Assembly (NCBI GenBank): GCA_036703315.1
Contig: DATNPH010000018.1
Coordinates: 1 to 39,567 of the forward strand
Length of the DNA: 39,567 bases
Source: DATNPH01 sp036703315
GTDB taxonomy: Bacteria; Cyanobacteriota; Cyanobacteriia; Cyanobacteriales; Coleofasciculaceae
Direction of reading: 5' to 3'
The position numbers were made by a program, and so were the translations under genes. Positions 24,817-33,338 of this stretch are shown piece after piece (the stretch's first letter is position 1; each line of letters opens with the position of its first letter). Under the pieces are notes generated by a model. The model did no database searches. It was not told the origin of the DNA and saw only the letters and a program-made list of their open reading frames with translations.

Positions 24817-25221
24817 TCTGGAAACTCTCCTTGGCTATTGCGATAAAGAGGCTAGTACTCTCTGGCAGAAATACCCACCAGTAAAATTCCCCATTGCCTC
24901 CCCTGCCCTTGGAACTGGTGAGAAACTTTCGCTGTGCTGCACTAGATGGGGAGATGGGGTGAATAAGGAGAGATTAACAGGGTGCGTTAATTTCTGGGGT
25001 TCGAAAAGGTTCGAAAAAGGTGACAGAAAAGTGCGAAAAATGTCATCCAGGTAACAAAGGTAGATTGGGGAAAACTGTAGGATGCACATCTATAAAATTA
25101 CGGAAACCCTCTTGTAGGGTATTTTGGGCTACTGTCTGCTTGCTTTGCTGAAAGTGATGCTGAGCAAAGTCAGGTGTGTTCATCGAGCTAGTTAGGTGCC
25201 TAAACCAGGCTGTTTTGATCC
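24817..25221. other. 405-bp divergent promoter region
   Basis: Upstream DNA of the BMP operon (minus) and the NB-ARC/WD40 gene (plus). Two direct copies of GGTTCGAAAA, 11 bp apart, lie near 24998-25018 and could be an operator. I searched for the NtcA pattern GTA-N8-TAC and did not find one. Minus-strand frames of 65-84 codons here look non-coding. Confidence 0.5.
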
Positions 25222-28200
25222 ATGGATCGTGAAGAAGCACTGCTAATTATCGAAAGAGTCTTAAACAATGAACGTTTAAGCAAACTTCAAGTGACAATAT
25301 TTCGGCAGGCGTGGGAAGAACAGTCTTATCAGGAAATTGCCAAAAATTCCGGCTATGAACTGGGTTATGTCAAGCAGACAGGTTCCCAACTATGGCAGTT
25401 ACTCTCTCAAACATTTGGGGAAAAAGTTACCAAAAATAATGTTCAGTCAGTCCTAAAGCGAAAGGCGCAATTCGTTAGCAGGGGAGTAGTGGAGAAATCC
25501 ACTTCCTTACTCTTCAACTCAAATCTCAATGCTCAAAGCTCAACACTCTTTCCCCACTCCCGAATTCAAAATCGAACGGATTGGGGAGATGCTTGTAATG
25601 TATCCGTTTTCTATGGAAGGAAAGAAGAACTGACGGCACTGGAACAGTGGATTGTACAAGACCATTGCCGACTGGTTGGCTTGTTTGGCATGGGGGGAAT
25701 TGGTAAAACCTCTTTATCAGTGAAGCTTGCTAAGCAGATTCAGGGTGAGTTTGAGTATGTCATCTGGCGAAGTCTCCGTAATGCTCCACCAATCCAAACT
25801 CTTTTGGTAGACCTAATTCAGTTTCTTTCTAATCAACAGGAAACAGATTTACCAGACACATTCGATAGCTGTATCTTGCGTCTGTTGCATTACTTACGCT
25901 CTTGCCGTTGTCTGCTAGTTCTTGATAACGCTGAGACAATCATGCAATCAGGCGATTCCCTGCAAGATAGATCGGCTTCACGCGACGGCTATCAAACTGG
26001 ATATGAGGGTTATGGTCAACTCTTGAAATGCGTGGGAGAAACTGACCATCAAAGTACTCTTGTGCTTACCAGTCGGGAGAAACCTAAAGGTATGGTTGCC
26101 GAAGAAGGGAAAGCCTTGCCAATTCGATCGCTACGATTGACGGGTTTACATGAGAGTGCTGTACAGGAAATTTTCAGCGTCAAGGGTGATTTCTCTGGTT
26201 CAACCGACGAATGGCGAGTTTTAAGCGAACACTATGCAGGTAATCCTCTGGCATTGAAAATGGTTGCCTCTGCTATTAAGGATTTCTTTGATAGCAGTAT
26301 TACTAACTTTCTAGAAATCCTGCAACAAGGTACCTCGATTTTTGGTGATATTCGGGATTTGTTAGCGCGTCAGATCGATCGCCTATCAGATTTAGAGCAG
26401 CAGGTGATGTACTGGTTAGCTATTGATCGAGAACCTGTAACATTGTCAGAACTACGGGCGGATTTTGTCCCTCAGGTATCGCTCGGTGATTTACTAGAGG
26501 CTTTAACGTCTCTAGAAAGGCGATGTCTAATCGAAAAGGCTGCACCTACCCTGATTGAAAAGACGCGAACTCTTTTCACCCTTCAACCTGTCGTCATGGA
26601 GTACATGAGTGACCAATTAATTGAGCAGGTTTGTGAAGAGATTGGGAATTGGGAATCGGAAATTAGGAATCGGGACTCTCAATCCAAAATCCTCCAGACT
26701 CATGCTCTAATTAAAGCTCAGGCAAAAGACTATATTCGGGAAACTCAAATTCGCCTGATTCTCAAGCCCGTTGCAGATAGGCTGCTTAATACCAGTCGTA
26801 AGGAAAAGCTTGAAAACCTATTTCGGCAAATTCTATCTGACCTACGCGGCAAGTCTCCCCAGGAAACGGGGTATGTCGGTGGTAATATAATTAATCTGCT
26901 TTGCCAACTTTCCTCAGATCTTAGTGGTTGGGATTTTTCTCATCTCACAGTTTGGCAAGCTTACCTACGTCGGCTTAATCTCCATCAAGTTAATTTTGCT
27001 CACTCAAACCTAGCAAAATCTGTCTTTACAGAAACATTCAGTCAGATTTTATCGGTAGCCTTTAGTCCAGATGGCAAGCTACTGGCTACTGGTGATGTGA
27101 ATCATGAAATTCATGTATGGCAAGTTGCTGATGGTAAGCAACTGTTGACTTGCAAAGTAGATGAAGGTTGGGTCTGGTCTGTTACTTTTAGTCCCAATGG
27201 TCGCCTTTTAGCTAGCAGTGCCAACAGAAGTGTGCATCTGTGGGATGTCCAAACAGGGCAATGCCTACAAACGCTACAAGGATATAGCGATCGCGTATTC
27301 TCCTTGGCATTCAGTCCCGATGGTCGCCTGCTTGCTAGCGGCAGTGAAGACCATTTGGTGAGAATTTGGGATGTCAAAACAGGTCAACTCCTGAAGATTT
27401 TGTCCGGACACACAGATGAAGTCCGTTCTGTCGCCTTTGCACCGCAACGCTATGCCAACAGTCCTGAGGGTCATCTGCTTGCCAGTGGCAGTTATGATCG
27501 CACAGTGCGATTGTGGGATGTTAATAGTGGTGAATGTTCGAGAATTCTGGAAGAACATACCCAGCGAGTTTGGTCTGTTGCCTTCAGTCCTGATGGTTGC
27601 GTTCTGGCGAGTGGTAGTAGCGATCGCACCATAAAACTCTGGAATATTAGCACGGGTCAATGCCTGAAATCTCTGTTAGGACATGCCCAGCAAATCCGAA
27701 CTGTTGCCTTTAGTCCTGATGGACAAACCCTTGCCAGTGGCAGTGATGACCAATCTGTACGCATCTGGAACTGGCGTACAGGTGAAGCATTGAGAATTCT
27801 CAAAGGACACACCAGTTGGATCTCGTCTGTTGCCTTTAGTCCTGATAGCCTTTGCGAAGCATGGTGCGGTAGCAGCATAGCGGTAGCAACGTTAGGAGCG
27901 TCTAATGGTCTGTTGGCTAGTGGCAGTGAAGACCAATCTGTGCGGTTGTGGGATACACACACTAACCTCTGTCTAAAAACCTTACAGGGACATAGCAATG
28001 GTATCTGGTCTGTGGCTTTCAATCCGATCCCCCCAAACTCTCCTTACCAAGAGGAGCTAGGAGGGATACTAGCTAGTGGTAGTCAAGACGGAATGATTCG
28101 GTTTTGGAACATTAAGACGGGTAAGTATCTGGCAGGTATACAAGGACATGCCACTTGGATTTGGTCTGTGGCTTTCAGTCCAATTCCCGGCAGCCATTTT

Positions 28201-29307
28201 GGATTGGGGTCTATTGATGAGAGTTCACAATCCTGTGAAACCAATGAACAATCTAATAATCCAAAATCCTTAGGAGGAATTCTCGCTAGTGGTAGTGAAG
28301 ATCGGACTATCAAATTATGGGATACCTACACAGGACAACATCTGAGAACGCTGAAGGGACATAAGGATGCCGTATTTTCGGTAATCTTTAGTCCAGATGG
28401 ACGAATTCTTTTCAGTGGTAGTCTCGACGGAACTATCAAACTCTGGGATATTCGTACAGGTCAATGCCGCCAAACTTTACAGGGACACAACGGTGGCGTT
28501 TGGTCACTTACCCTAAGTCTGGATGGACAACTCCTGATCAGTGGTAGCCAAGATCAAACCATCAAGCTTTGGAATGCCTACACACTTGAGTGTATAAAAA
28601 CGTTATCTGGGCATAGTAGTTGGATTCGCTGTTGTGCCATTAGCCCAGATAAACAAATCCTTGTTAGTGGCAGTGCTGACGGAATTATCAAACGTTGGCA
28701 GGTTAATACGGGTGAATGTCACGAGACTTTGCCAGCCCACACGGGTCCTGTGTTGTCAGTTGCTTTTGAGCGAAATGGGCATTTTGCTAGTAGTGGTGCT
28801 GATGCGCTGGTGAAACTTTGGAATATTTCGCGATCGCCATGTTCCTTGGACAATCCTGATGTCTCTACTGATACTTCCTCCAGCGTTGCTGCATTAACGC
28901 TAACGCGATCTCCTCGGGTGCAGCGCCTAGCGCGATCGCCTCGGGCGGTGCGCCTAGCGCAATCGCATTGCTGCCAAACTCTACAAGGACATGATAAATG
29001 GGTCAGATTCCTCGCCCATAGTCCTAACGGGCAAATCCTAGCCAGCTGTAGCCAAGATGAAACAATTAAGCTCTGGAAGAGTGTTCCTGATAATTCCCTT
29101 TCGCTAGCGTCAGGACTAGAAATTTCCAATCATCAATCCCCGCCTGACAAAGACTACTTAAGGGAGTGTACTAAAACCCTGCGAGTTCCTAGACCCTACG
29201 AGGAGATGAATATCACTGGCGTTACTGGTTTAACAGAAGCTCAGAAATTGACACTCAAAATGCTTGGTGCTATTGATGAGAGCTTCTTTTTCAACATGCC
29301 TTCTTGA
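25222..29307 (+). CDS. NB-ARC/WD40 protein, vMAP-M0-like N-terminus
   Basis: 1361 residues, STAND-type signalling ATPase. Domains: a vMAP-M0-like helical/HTH segment at 1-80 (ALLIIERVLNNERLSKLQ...YQEIAKNSGY), NB-ARC with Walker A GMGGIGKT (156-163), VIWRSLRNAPP, Walker B LLVLDNAE, the GxP motif GNPLALK, then winged-helix and linker to about 600. After that come 14 WD40 repeats (each ending V/I-K/R-L/I-W) to about 1290, enough for two seven-blade propellers. Several repeats carry in-frame inserts made of repeat-like DNA (27847-27906, 28027-28070, 28183-28275, 28846-28976). Such proteins act as ligand-triggered switches; some STAND ATPases are phage-defence proteins, but no effector domain is seen here. 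No Shine-Dalgarno before ATG 25222. Confidence 0.95.
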   Translation: MDREEALLIIERVLNNERLSKLQVTIFRQAWEEQSYQEIAKNSGYELGYVKQTGSQLWQLLSQTFGEKVTKNNVQSVLKRKAQFVSRGVVEKSTSLLFNSNLNAQSSTLFPHSRIQNRTDWGDACNVSVFYGRKEELTALEQWIVQDHCRLVGLFGMGGIGKTSLSVKLAKQIQGEFEYVIWRSLRNAPPIQTLLVDLIQFLSNQQETDLPDTFDSCILRLLHYLRSCRCLLVLDNAETIMQSGDSLQDRSASRDGYQTGYEGYGQLLKCVGETDHQSTLVLTSREKPKGMVAEEGKALPIRSLRLTGLHESAVQEIFSVKGDFSGSTDEWRVLSEHYAGNPLALKMVASAIKDFFDSSITNFLEILQQGTSIFGDIRDLLARQIDRLSDLEQQVMYWLAIDREPVTLSELRADFVPQVSLGDLLEALTSLERRCLIEKAAPTLIEKTRTLFTLQPVVMEYMSDQLIEQVCEEIGNWESEIRNRDSQSKILQTHALIKAQAKDYIRETQIRLILKPVADRLLNTSRKEKLENLFRQILSDLRGKSPQETGYVGGNIINLLCQLSSDLSGWDFSHLTVWQAYLRRLNLHQVNFAHSNLAKSVFTETFSQILSVAFSPDGKLLATGDVNHEIHVWQVADGKQLLTCKVDEGWVWSVTFSPNGRLLASSANRSVHLWDVQTGQCLQTLQGYSDRVFSLAFSPDGRLLASGSEDHLVRIWDVKTGQLLKILSGHTDEVRSVAFAPQRYANSPEGHLLASGSYDRTVRLWDVNSGECSRILEEHTQRVWSVAFSPDGCVLASGSSDRTIKLWNISTGQCLKSLLGHAQQIRTVAFSPDGQTLASGSDDQSVRIWNWRTGEALRILKGHTSWISSVAFSPDSLCEAWCGSSIAVATLGASNGLLASGSEDQSVRLWDTHTNLCLKTLQGHSNGIWSVAFNPIPPNSPYQEELGGILASGSQDGMIRFWNIKTGKYLAGIQGHATWIWSVAFSPIPGSHFGLGSIDESSQSCETNEQSNNPKSLGGILASGSEDRTIKLWDTYTGQHLRTLKGHKDAVFSVIFSPDGRILFSGSLDGTIKLWDIRTGQCRQTLQGHNGGVWSLTLSLDGQLLISGSQDQTIKLWNAYTLECIKTLSGHSSWIRCCAISPDKQILVSGSADGIIKRWQVNTGECHETLPAHTGPVLSVAFERNGHFASSGADALVKLWNISRSPCSLDNPDVSTDTSSSVAALTLTRSPRVQRLARSPRAVRLAQSHCCQTLQGHDKWVRFLAHSPNGQILASCSQDETIKLWKSVPDNSLSLASGLEISNHQSPPDKDYLRECTKTLRVPRPYEEMNITGVTGLTEAQKLTLKMLGAIDESFFFNMPS
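28905..28970 (+). repeat. 27-bp HIP1-bearing tandem repeat inside WD40 gene
   Basis: Two 27-bp units (28905-28931 and 28932-28958), each GCGATCNCCTCGGG...GCGCCTAGC, plus a partial third to 28970. Because 27 is a multiple of 3, each unit adds nine residues (RSPRVQRLA, RSPRAVRLA) and keeps the frame. It lies between the 13th and 14th WD40 repeats. Confidence 0.9.
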
Positions 29308-29371
29308 GCATAGAAAAAGACAAGCTAAGTGTTAACTATAATTACTGATTATTAAAATTACTTACTGTTTG

Positions 29372-29418
29372 AGTTCATAGTGTTGTTTTTCTTCCTATAG
29401 GAAGAACTGCTATGAACT
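29372..29418. terminator. Nested hairpin after the WD40 gene
   Basis: Outer arms AGTTCATAG / CTATGAACT (perfect, 9 bp) enclose the palindrome CTTCCTATAGGAAG and a short T-run. It lies 65 bp after the WD40 stop and 125 bp before the coiled-coil gene, so it may be a terminator for the first or an operator for the second. Nothing else seen in 29308-29542. Confidence 0.4.
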
Positions 29419-29542
29419 TATCTACGCGATCATCGATATAGGGATACTATCCTTAAGCCGATGTAGACGGCTGGCATAGGATCTCCCAGTCAGCCAGATA
29501 CAACCGTAAGCGTAGTATACTGCTATACTCCGAGAACTAACA

Positions 29543-30313
29543 ATGCCTAACTCTGTCAAAGACCAAATTACTGCTGACCTTCAAAAAGCAAAACAAGAAG
29601 GAAAGTTAAGGTCTGAGCGCATTCGAGAAATTGTACAATCCGCCGTGGCTCAGGCTACATCAGAATTTAAAGAAGGTTCTACTGAAATTCGTTCGGTTGT
29701 TAAAGATGCTGTCTCTACAGTAATTGACAACCTTAAGGATAAAGGAGAAGAAATCAAAGAAGAAATTACTGCCTCTGTTGAAGGCGCTATTGAAGGCATC
29801 GCTAGTCTAAGACGCCAATCCATAGCCAAAAGTCAGGACGAAGTTAAACAGCTACAGGCTCATATAGATACTGAAGAGAAAAAACTTCAGGAAGAAATTG
29901 ATAGCGCTTTGATTGAAATTGAAAAAGCGGAGAGTGATAATAAGTCTCCACAGATTAAGACTGCCCTCGAGTCAGCCGTTAACACCCTTAAAGATAGCGA
30001 AGAAGTATCTTTGATGAAAAAACGCTATGCTCAACTTCAAGCTCAACTAGCCGTTATACAAGCTAACTTGGCGGCAAGGTATGGAGATCGCTACGAAGAT
30101 GCCAGGAAACATCTAGATGATGCCAAAAAGTGGTATGACCAAGCACAGCCTCAAGCTGAAGTGGTAGCTGATCAAGTCAAGCACAAACGAGCCGAATTTG
30201 AAAACAAGCTAGGTGAGGCGGGCGCAGCGCTAGCTAGGAAAGAACAACGAGTCAAACAGCTGCTCAAAGAATTGTGGCAATCCATAACTGACGATTCTCA
30301 CGAAAAAAAATAA
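29543..30313 (+). CDS. Soluble coiled-coil protein, LEA-like composition
   Basis: 256 residues, nearly all charged amphipathic helix: KEGSTEIRSVVKDAVSTVID, IKEEITASVEGAIEG, EEKKLQEEIDSALIEIEKAE, YAQLQAQLAVIQANLAARYG, PQAEVVADQVKHKRAEFENKLG. No signal peptide, no TM, no Cys or Trp-rich core apart from two Trp. It resembles LEA-like or YtxH/apolipophorin-style stress proteins in composition; no catalytic motif. The surrounding genes are small stress-type membrane proteins. Function not assigned; coding is supported by consistent frame and composition. Confidence 0.75.
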   Translation: MPNSVKDQITADLQKAKQEGKLRSERIREIVQSAVAQATSEFKEGSTEIRSVVKDAVSTVIDNLKDKGEEIKEEITASVEGAIEGIASLRRQSIAKSQDEVKQLQAHIDTEEKKLQEEIDSALIEIEKAESDNKSPQIKTALESAVNTLKDSEEVSLMKKRYAQLQAQLAVIQANLAARYGDRYEDARKHLDDAKKWYDQAQPQAEVVADQVKHKRAEFENKLGEAGAALARKEQRVKQLLKELWQSITDDSHEKK

Positions 30314-30378
30314 ACTCCCTCTGTAGCTAGTCAGAGAGATTATAGTTAAGCGATTTAAACCAACTGGGGATAATTTAG

Positions 30379-30514
30379 TGAGAGTTACCAAGCCGTAACT
30401 CTCAGTACTGTCCAACAATTGGTATATGAGCTTAAAAAGGTATTGAAAGTTACTGAAAGCTAAGTTACGACTGAGAGAGCCTATCTAGTCAATTGAATTT
30501 AGGAGATAGGCTCT
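30379..30514. other. Two strong stem-loops between coiled-coil and Pmp3 genes
   Basis: Stem 1 at 30379-30404 is TGAGAGTTAC-CAAGCC-GTAACTCTCA, perfect over 10 bp. Stem 2 at 30476-30514 has arms AGAGCCTATCT / AGATAGGCTCT, perfect over 11 bp. They lie where two convergent transcripts end and may be bidirectional terminators or 3' stabilisers; neither has a T-run. Confidence 0.5.
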
Positions 30515-30576
30515 TAGAGCAGATACAGATTTGTTATATATGCGTTGCTGCTTACCTAAATCTATCCTCGCCTCTC

Positions 30577-30759
30577 TTATATTCTAGTGGCTTGTTCTTC
30601 ATGCTTGACGATTACCCAGAGAGCATGAATACTACCAGGGAGCCAACCCAAGAGGGTAAGCAAAATGTTAATCCAAAAAGCTGGCCCAATCCCGATTGTA
30701 AAGAAAACACCTACAGGGGGCAGGAGAATACCAAGGATAATTCGCAATAAGTTGTTCAT
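30577..30759 (-). CDS. Pmp3/YqaE family proteolipid
   Basis: 60 residues from ATG 30759, the usual size for this family. An upstream in-frame start at 30831 is rejected because AGAGAGATGAT precedes 30759 and the family begins at this Met. Two TM helices: LLRIILGILLPPVGVFFTIG and FWINILLTLLGWLPGSIHALWVI; the LPPVGVF and LLTLLGWLPGSIHALWV strings are hallmark. Members are induced by salt, cold or membrane stress and affect membrane potential. C-terminal VKHEEQATRI is charged. Confidence 0.92.
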   Translation of the reverse strand: MNNLLRIILGILLPPVGVFFTIGIGPAFWINILLTLLGWLPGSIHALWVIVKHEEQATRI

Positions 30760-31269
30760 ATCATCTCTCTTGCTTTTAGCTAAACTGACCTTAACTTTAT
30801 TGTTCCGAGAAAGTGGGTTGTTAACCTCCATCCTAAGGATTATTAGTTATCAACTTTTTTTACTCTTTAAGGGAACCGCTAATACTTTTAATATTACTGT
30901 TAATTTAGCTGTGGCGTAGGTCGGTTTTCCTCACAGCTTAATGAGGATGTCACCCTTGTCAATACTATGTCAATAATCCAAGATAAGTAGGTGATCACTT
31001 TTTATCAAGTATCACTACTTGTTGCATTTTCCTAACTTCAATTGTTCGGTTTCTCAACTTGATTATCTTCTTGCTCCCACTCTGAATTTAGCTATTCCCG
31101 TGGCTTTTAGCTCAACTGAAAGGTTGTATTGTTAACAAAAGTAAAGGGAATAACTGCACAGAAAATCTATCTCAGTAGAGAGGGCAAGACAGGCTTATTA
31201 CCTAACACTTGAGATAGTTCGAACATATTAGTTAGAAAATCGCTGTTTGTAAAATTTGAGGTAAAAACT
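30760..31269. other. 510-bp divergent intergenic region
   Basis: Promoter space for the Pmp3 gene (minus) and the holin-IV-like gene (plus). It has weak stems AGCTGTG...CACAGCT (about 30908-30941) and CAAGTA-TCAC-TACTTG near 31007. No coding frame or strong repeat. Confidence 0.5.
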
Positions 31270-31722
31270 ATGCTTGGAACCTTTTTTACTTTATTAGCAA
31301 CTGCGCTGAGTCTACTTATCGTTGATTTAGCGGTTCCTGGAGTTAATATTGCGACATTTCCAGCTGCTTTAATTGCTGCTGTTGCTATTGGGGGGGTCAA
31401 TTCATCGGTCAGGCCAGTTCTATCAACGCTATCTATGCCGCTGAATTTTGTGAGCTTGGGAGCGTTTTCGTTAGTTGTTAATGGTTTATGTTTTTGGCTA
31501 GCTTCACTCTTCGTACCTGGATTTAGCGTAAATGGGTGGTTAGCTATTATCCTCGGCCCAATCATCTTATCGTTTGTCAACACTTTCTTGAGCAAGTACT
31601 TTGCTGAAAAACATCCTGATCTGGCAATTGCGGGTGCTCAAAGTAATCCTCATAAGCTTGAAGCGGCTAAGACCAATTCTGAATTCAAGATTGAACGAGC
31701 TCAAAACAAGACTGAAGCGTAA
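31270..31722 (+). CDS. Phage holin family IV / YvlD-like membrane protein
   Basis: 150 residues with four TM helices in the first 110: ATALSLLIVDLAVPGV, ALIAAVAIGGVNSSVRPVL, SLGAFSLVVNGLCFWLASL, WLAIILGPIILSFVNTFLS. The VNSSVRPVL and N-G-L-x-F motifs fit the PF04020 family, named for a mycobacterial phage holin but widespread in bacterial chromosomes as YvlD-type stress membrane proteins. The C-terminal 35 residues form a hydrophilic tail (KLEAAKTNSEFKIERAQNK). GAGG 8 nt before the ATG. Followed by a good terminator at 31763. Confidence 0.9.
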   Translation: MLGTFFTLLATALSLLIVDLAVPGVNIATFPAALIAAVAIGGVNSSVRPVLSTLSMPLNFVSLGAFSLVVNGLCFWLASLFVPGFSVNGWLAIILGPIILSFVNTFLSKYFAEKHPDLAIAGAQSNPHKLEAAKTNSEFKIERAQNKTEA

Positions 31723-31762
31723 TTCAAGATACTGGAACTATCAATTAAAGCCTTGGTAAGGA

Positions 31763-31789
31763 GCAAGTAGAGTTACTTGCCCTTTTTTT
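31763..31789 (+). terminator. Rho-independent-type terminator
   Basis: GCAAGTA-GAGT-TACTTGC perfect 7-bp stem, then CC and seven T residues. 40 bp after the holin-IV-like stop codon, in the correct orientation. Confidence 0.8.
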
Positions 31790-31810
31790 GAGAGTATCTC
31801 TTTTATACAG

Positions 31811-31957
31811 TTCATTAAAAGGCATCTTTCTCGACAAGAAACACCACCCAATCGGGTGAACCAGCCAGGTGAAGACACCAACTTGATACCAGTCTACTAT
31901 TTATCTTAGATTTCATTAAAAGGTAGCCCCATCGTGTATCCCGGTGGGGTCTTTTTT
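31811..31957 (+). ncRNA. Possible small RNA ending at an orphan terminator
   Basis: A second intrinsic terminator at 31926-31957 (GCCCCATCG / CGGTGGGGT, then C and six T) has no gene between it and the previous terminator. The 130 bp in between hold short stems CCACCC/GGGTG and AGGTG/CACC and no start-to-stop frame of note. TTCATTAAAAGG occurs at both ends (about 31811 and 31912). An sRNA of ~100-140 nt would explain this; no known family was recognised. Confidence 0.3.
31926..31957 (+). terminator. Orphan intrinsic terminator
   Basis: Stem GCCCCATCG with CGGTGGGGT (G-U pairs allowed), 7-nt loop, followed by CTTTTTT. Strong by eye, yet not directly after any coding gene on the plus strand. 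Confidence 0.7.
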
Positions 31958-32149
31958 GGCTTTCTAAACTAAACCTGGCCCCGATGACATCTTGATGCGA
32001 GAAATAGCCAGATGACACTCAATTTGTGCTTTAGCGTTTAAAATAACCATTTCAGGATGCTTATACTAGCGTTGCGACAATCATGTAGCAGCTATCGGCG
32101 GAATTGTCTGTCAAATTCGGCTAGTACATTCAGGACGTACAAATTAATC

Positions 32150-32539
32150 ATGACACCCAAATCCATTCACTTAATTACCTTAGACGACATTGAAGCGAGA
32201 ATTTTTCAAGTACAGCAGGGCTATCGAATTGAAATTTCTTCTACATTGGTCGATTACTGGCATCCAGGTGTCTTTCCAGATTTACTCCAGTTGGAAGAAT
32301 GGTTAAATTTTGAGCTAGAAAAGCTACAGGCTGGCTTCTCTCTCAGTAGCGAATGGATGATGTTTGAAGGTGACTTTGATGGCAACGGAATATATAGAGA
32401 TTGGTTCATTTTTGAAGCGCAACATTGGCAAGGCTACGATCCTCTAACTAATCGGTGCTACACTTCCTCATCTCTTAAAGAGCTTAAGATGAAGATTGAC
32501 CGAATTGAAGATGAACGTTCCCCAGTACTGAGCTGCTGA
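32150..32539 (+). CDS. Hypothetical protein, 129 residues
   Basis: Start taken at ATG 32150 (AGGA 14 nt upstream). The frame stays open back to 32057, but the extra 31 codons (LRQSCSSYRRNCLSN) look non-coding. Sequence is soluble and acidic with many aromatics: WHPGVFPDLLQLEEWLNFEL, WMMFEGDFDGNGIYRDWFIF, HWQGYDPLTNRCY. DFDGNG resembles a calcium-loop string but is too short to claim. No family recognised. Confidence 0.6.
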   Translation: MTPKSIHLITLDDIEARIFQVQQGYRIEISSTLVDYWHPGVFPDLLQLEEWLNFELEKLQAGFSLSSEWMMFEGDFDGNGIYRDWFIFEAQHWQGYDPLTNRCYTSSSLKELKMKIDRIEDERSPVLSC

Positions 32540-32669
32540 GTGATCTCAACAGACCGCTCAGCCAACTTGTTCGCACAGATAAAGCTCACGGCTGTGAGTC
32601 ATCAAGGGTCAGTAAAAAAGACAACTGACTATTGAGGTGAAAGCCATGTGCTATAGTCGTGAGAAGAGC

Positions 32670-32765
32670 TTAGTACTGCTGCTCATCTTTATACAATACA
32701 GCCTCAAATAATAACGGCAGGCCAAGCATTAGACAACAAACCAGAACTAATAATACTCCCACCAT
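32670..32765 (-). CDS. 31-residue hydrophobic micropeptide
   Basis: ATG at 32765 preceded by an excellent Shine-Dalgarno GGAGGT with 7-nt spacing. The 31 codons give one TM helix (VGVLLVLVCCLMLGLPLLF) and a charged tail (EAVLYKDEQQY), then TAA. It does not match the small photosystem, cytochrome b6f or NDH subunits that I know. A plus-strand 21-codon frame, MCYSREKSLVLLLIFIQYSL and one more residue (32646-32711, GAGGTG 6 nt upstream), overlaps it antisense and is less convincing. Confidence 0.5.
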   Translation of the reverse strand: MVGVLLVLVCCLMLGLPLLFEAVLYKDEQQY

Positions 32766-33338
32766 AAGTATTACCTCCAGTAGAATCCCTTACTTTCCAA
32801 ATACCTCCTCTTAGCTTGACATGATGCATTTTGATTAAATTCTTAACACTGAGTAATCTGGCAACAGTCGATTATCTCTCATATAGACTTACGTCGTGCT
32901 AAGCAATTCAAAATGCAAAATGCTCTAACCAAGTGATGGCACAACCTTGAGCGACTGCCACAAGGCCCCTTGAATAAACCATTAGCTTAGTCAGACTAAG
33001 CGAGCTATCAAAACATCTAAGCACGCGCCGCTTAGCTTTTAACACAGAGGATTCGGGCATCTTTGATAGACTTGCAAAATAGTATCTACTACCTGTAGCT
33101 CGTTTTTAATTTCATCTACAGGGAGGATGAATCGCTCAAGATAAGCTGACTAGAGGTTGTTAACATTGCCATAAGACAGTGCATAAGTGGTAGTGGCGAT
33201 AGAGATATCTACTCGTAGATGCATATTTCGGTATCTTGTTACTGGTGTAAATTGAAACGCTAGCTAACATTAAGGTCTTCTACCGTTACGAGAAAAAAGT
33301 TCTTACTCTAATCCACCTCGCATCAGGAGTTAACAAAG
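32766..33338. other. 573-bp intergenic region with GCTTAG palindromes
   Basis: Contains the perfect palindrome GCTTAGTCAGACTAAGC at 32985-33001 and CTAAGC...GCTTAG at about 33017-33035, plus CTGTAG...CTACAG around 33096-33121. The stretch 32901-32933 is repeated with 30 of 34 matches at 37504-37537. It forms the long leader of the small gene at 33339. No protein gene found. Confidence 0.55.

Noticed and set aside
24990..25020. GGTTCGA strings as tRNA T-loops (also near 13999, 16337, 20767)
   Set aside because: No acceptor stem, anticodon arm or CCA-side pairing could be placed around any of them.
24817..25221. NtcA site for nitrogen control of the BMP operon
   Set aside because: A nitrogen-scavenging operon would suggest one, but no GTA-N8-TAC was found; the nearest GTA/TAC pairs have the wrong spacing.
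27111..29129. Several minus-strand frames of 76-136 codons inside the WD40 gene
   Set aside because: They are antisense shadows caused by the repeated WD40 codons and recur with the same period as the blades.
25222..29307. NB-ARC/WD40 gene as part of a phage-defence island
   Set aside because: No effector domain is fused and no other defence gene is nearby; such proteins are common in cyanobacterial chromosomes, so defence is only a possibility.
30493..30919. Plus-strand frames opposite the Pmp3 gene
   Set aside because: The minus strand encodes a clear Pmp3/YqaE protein; the plus-strand frames have no motif.
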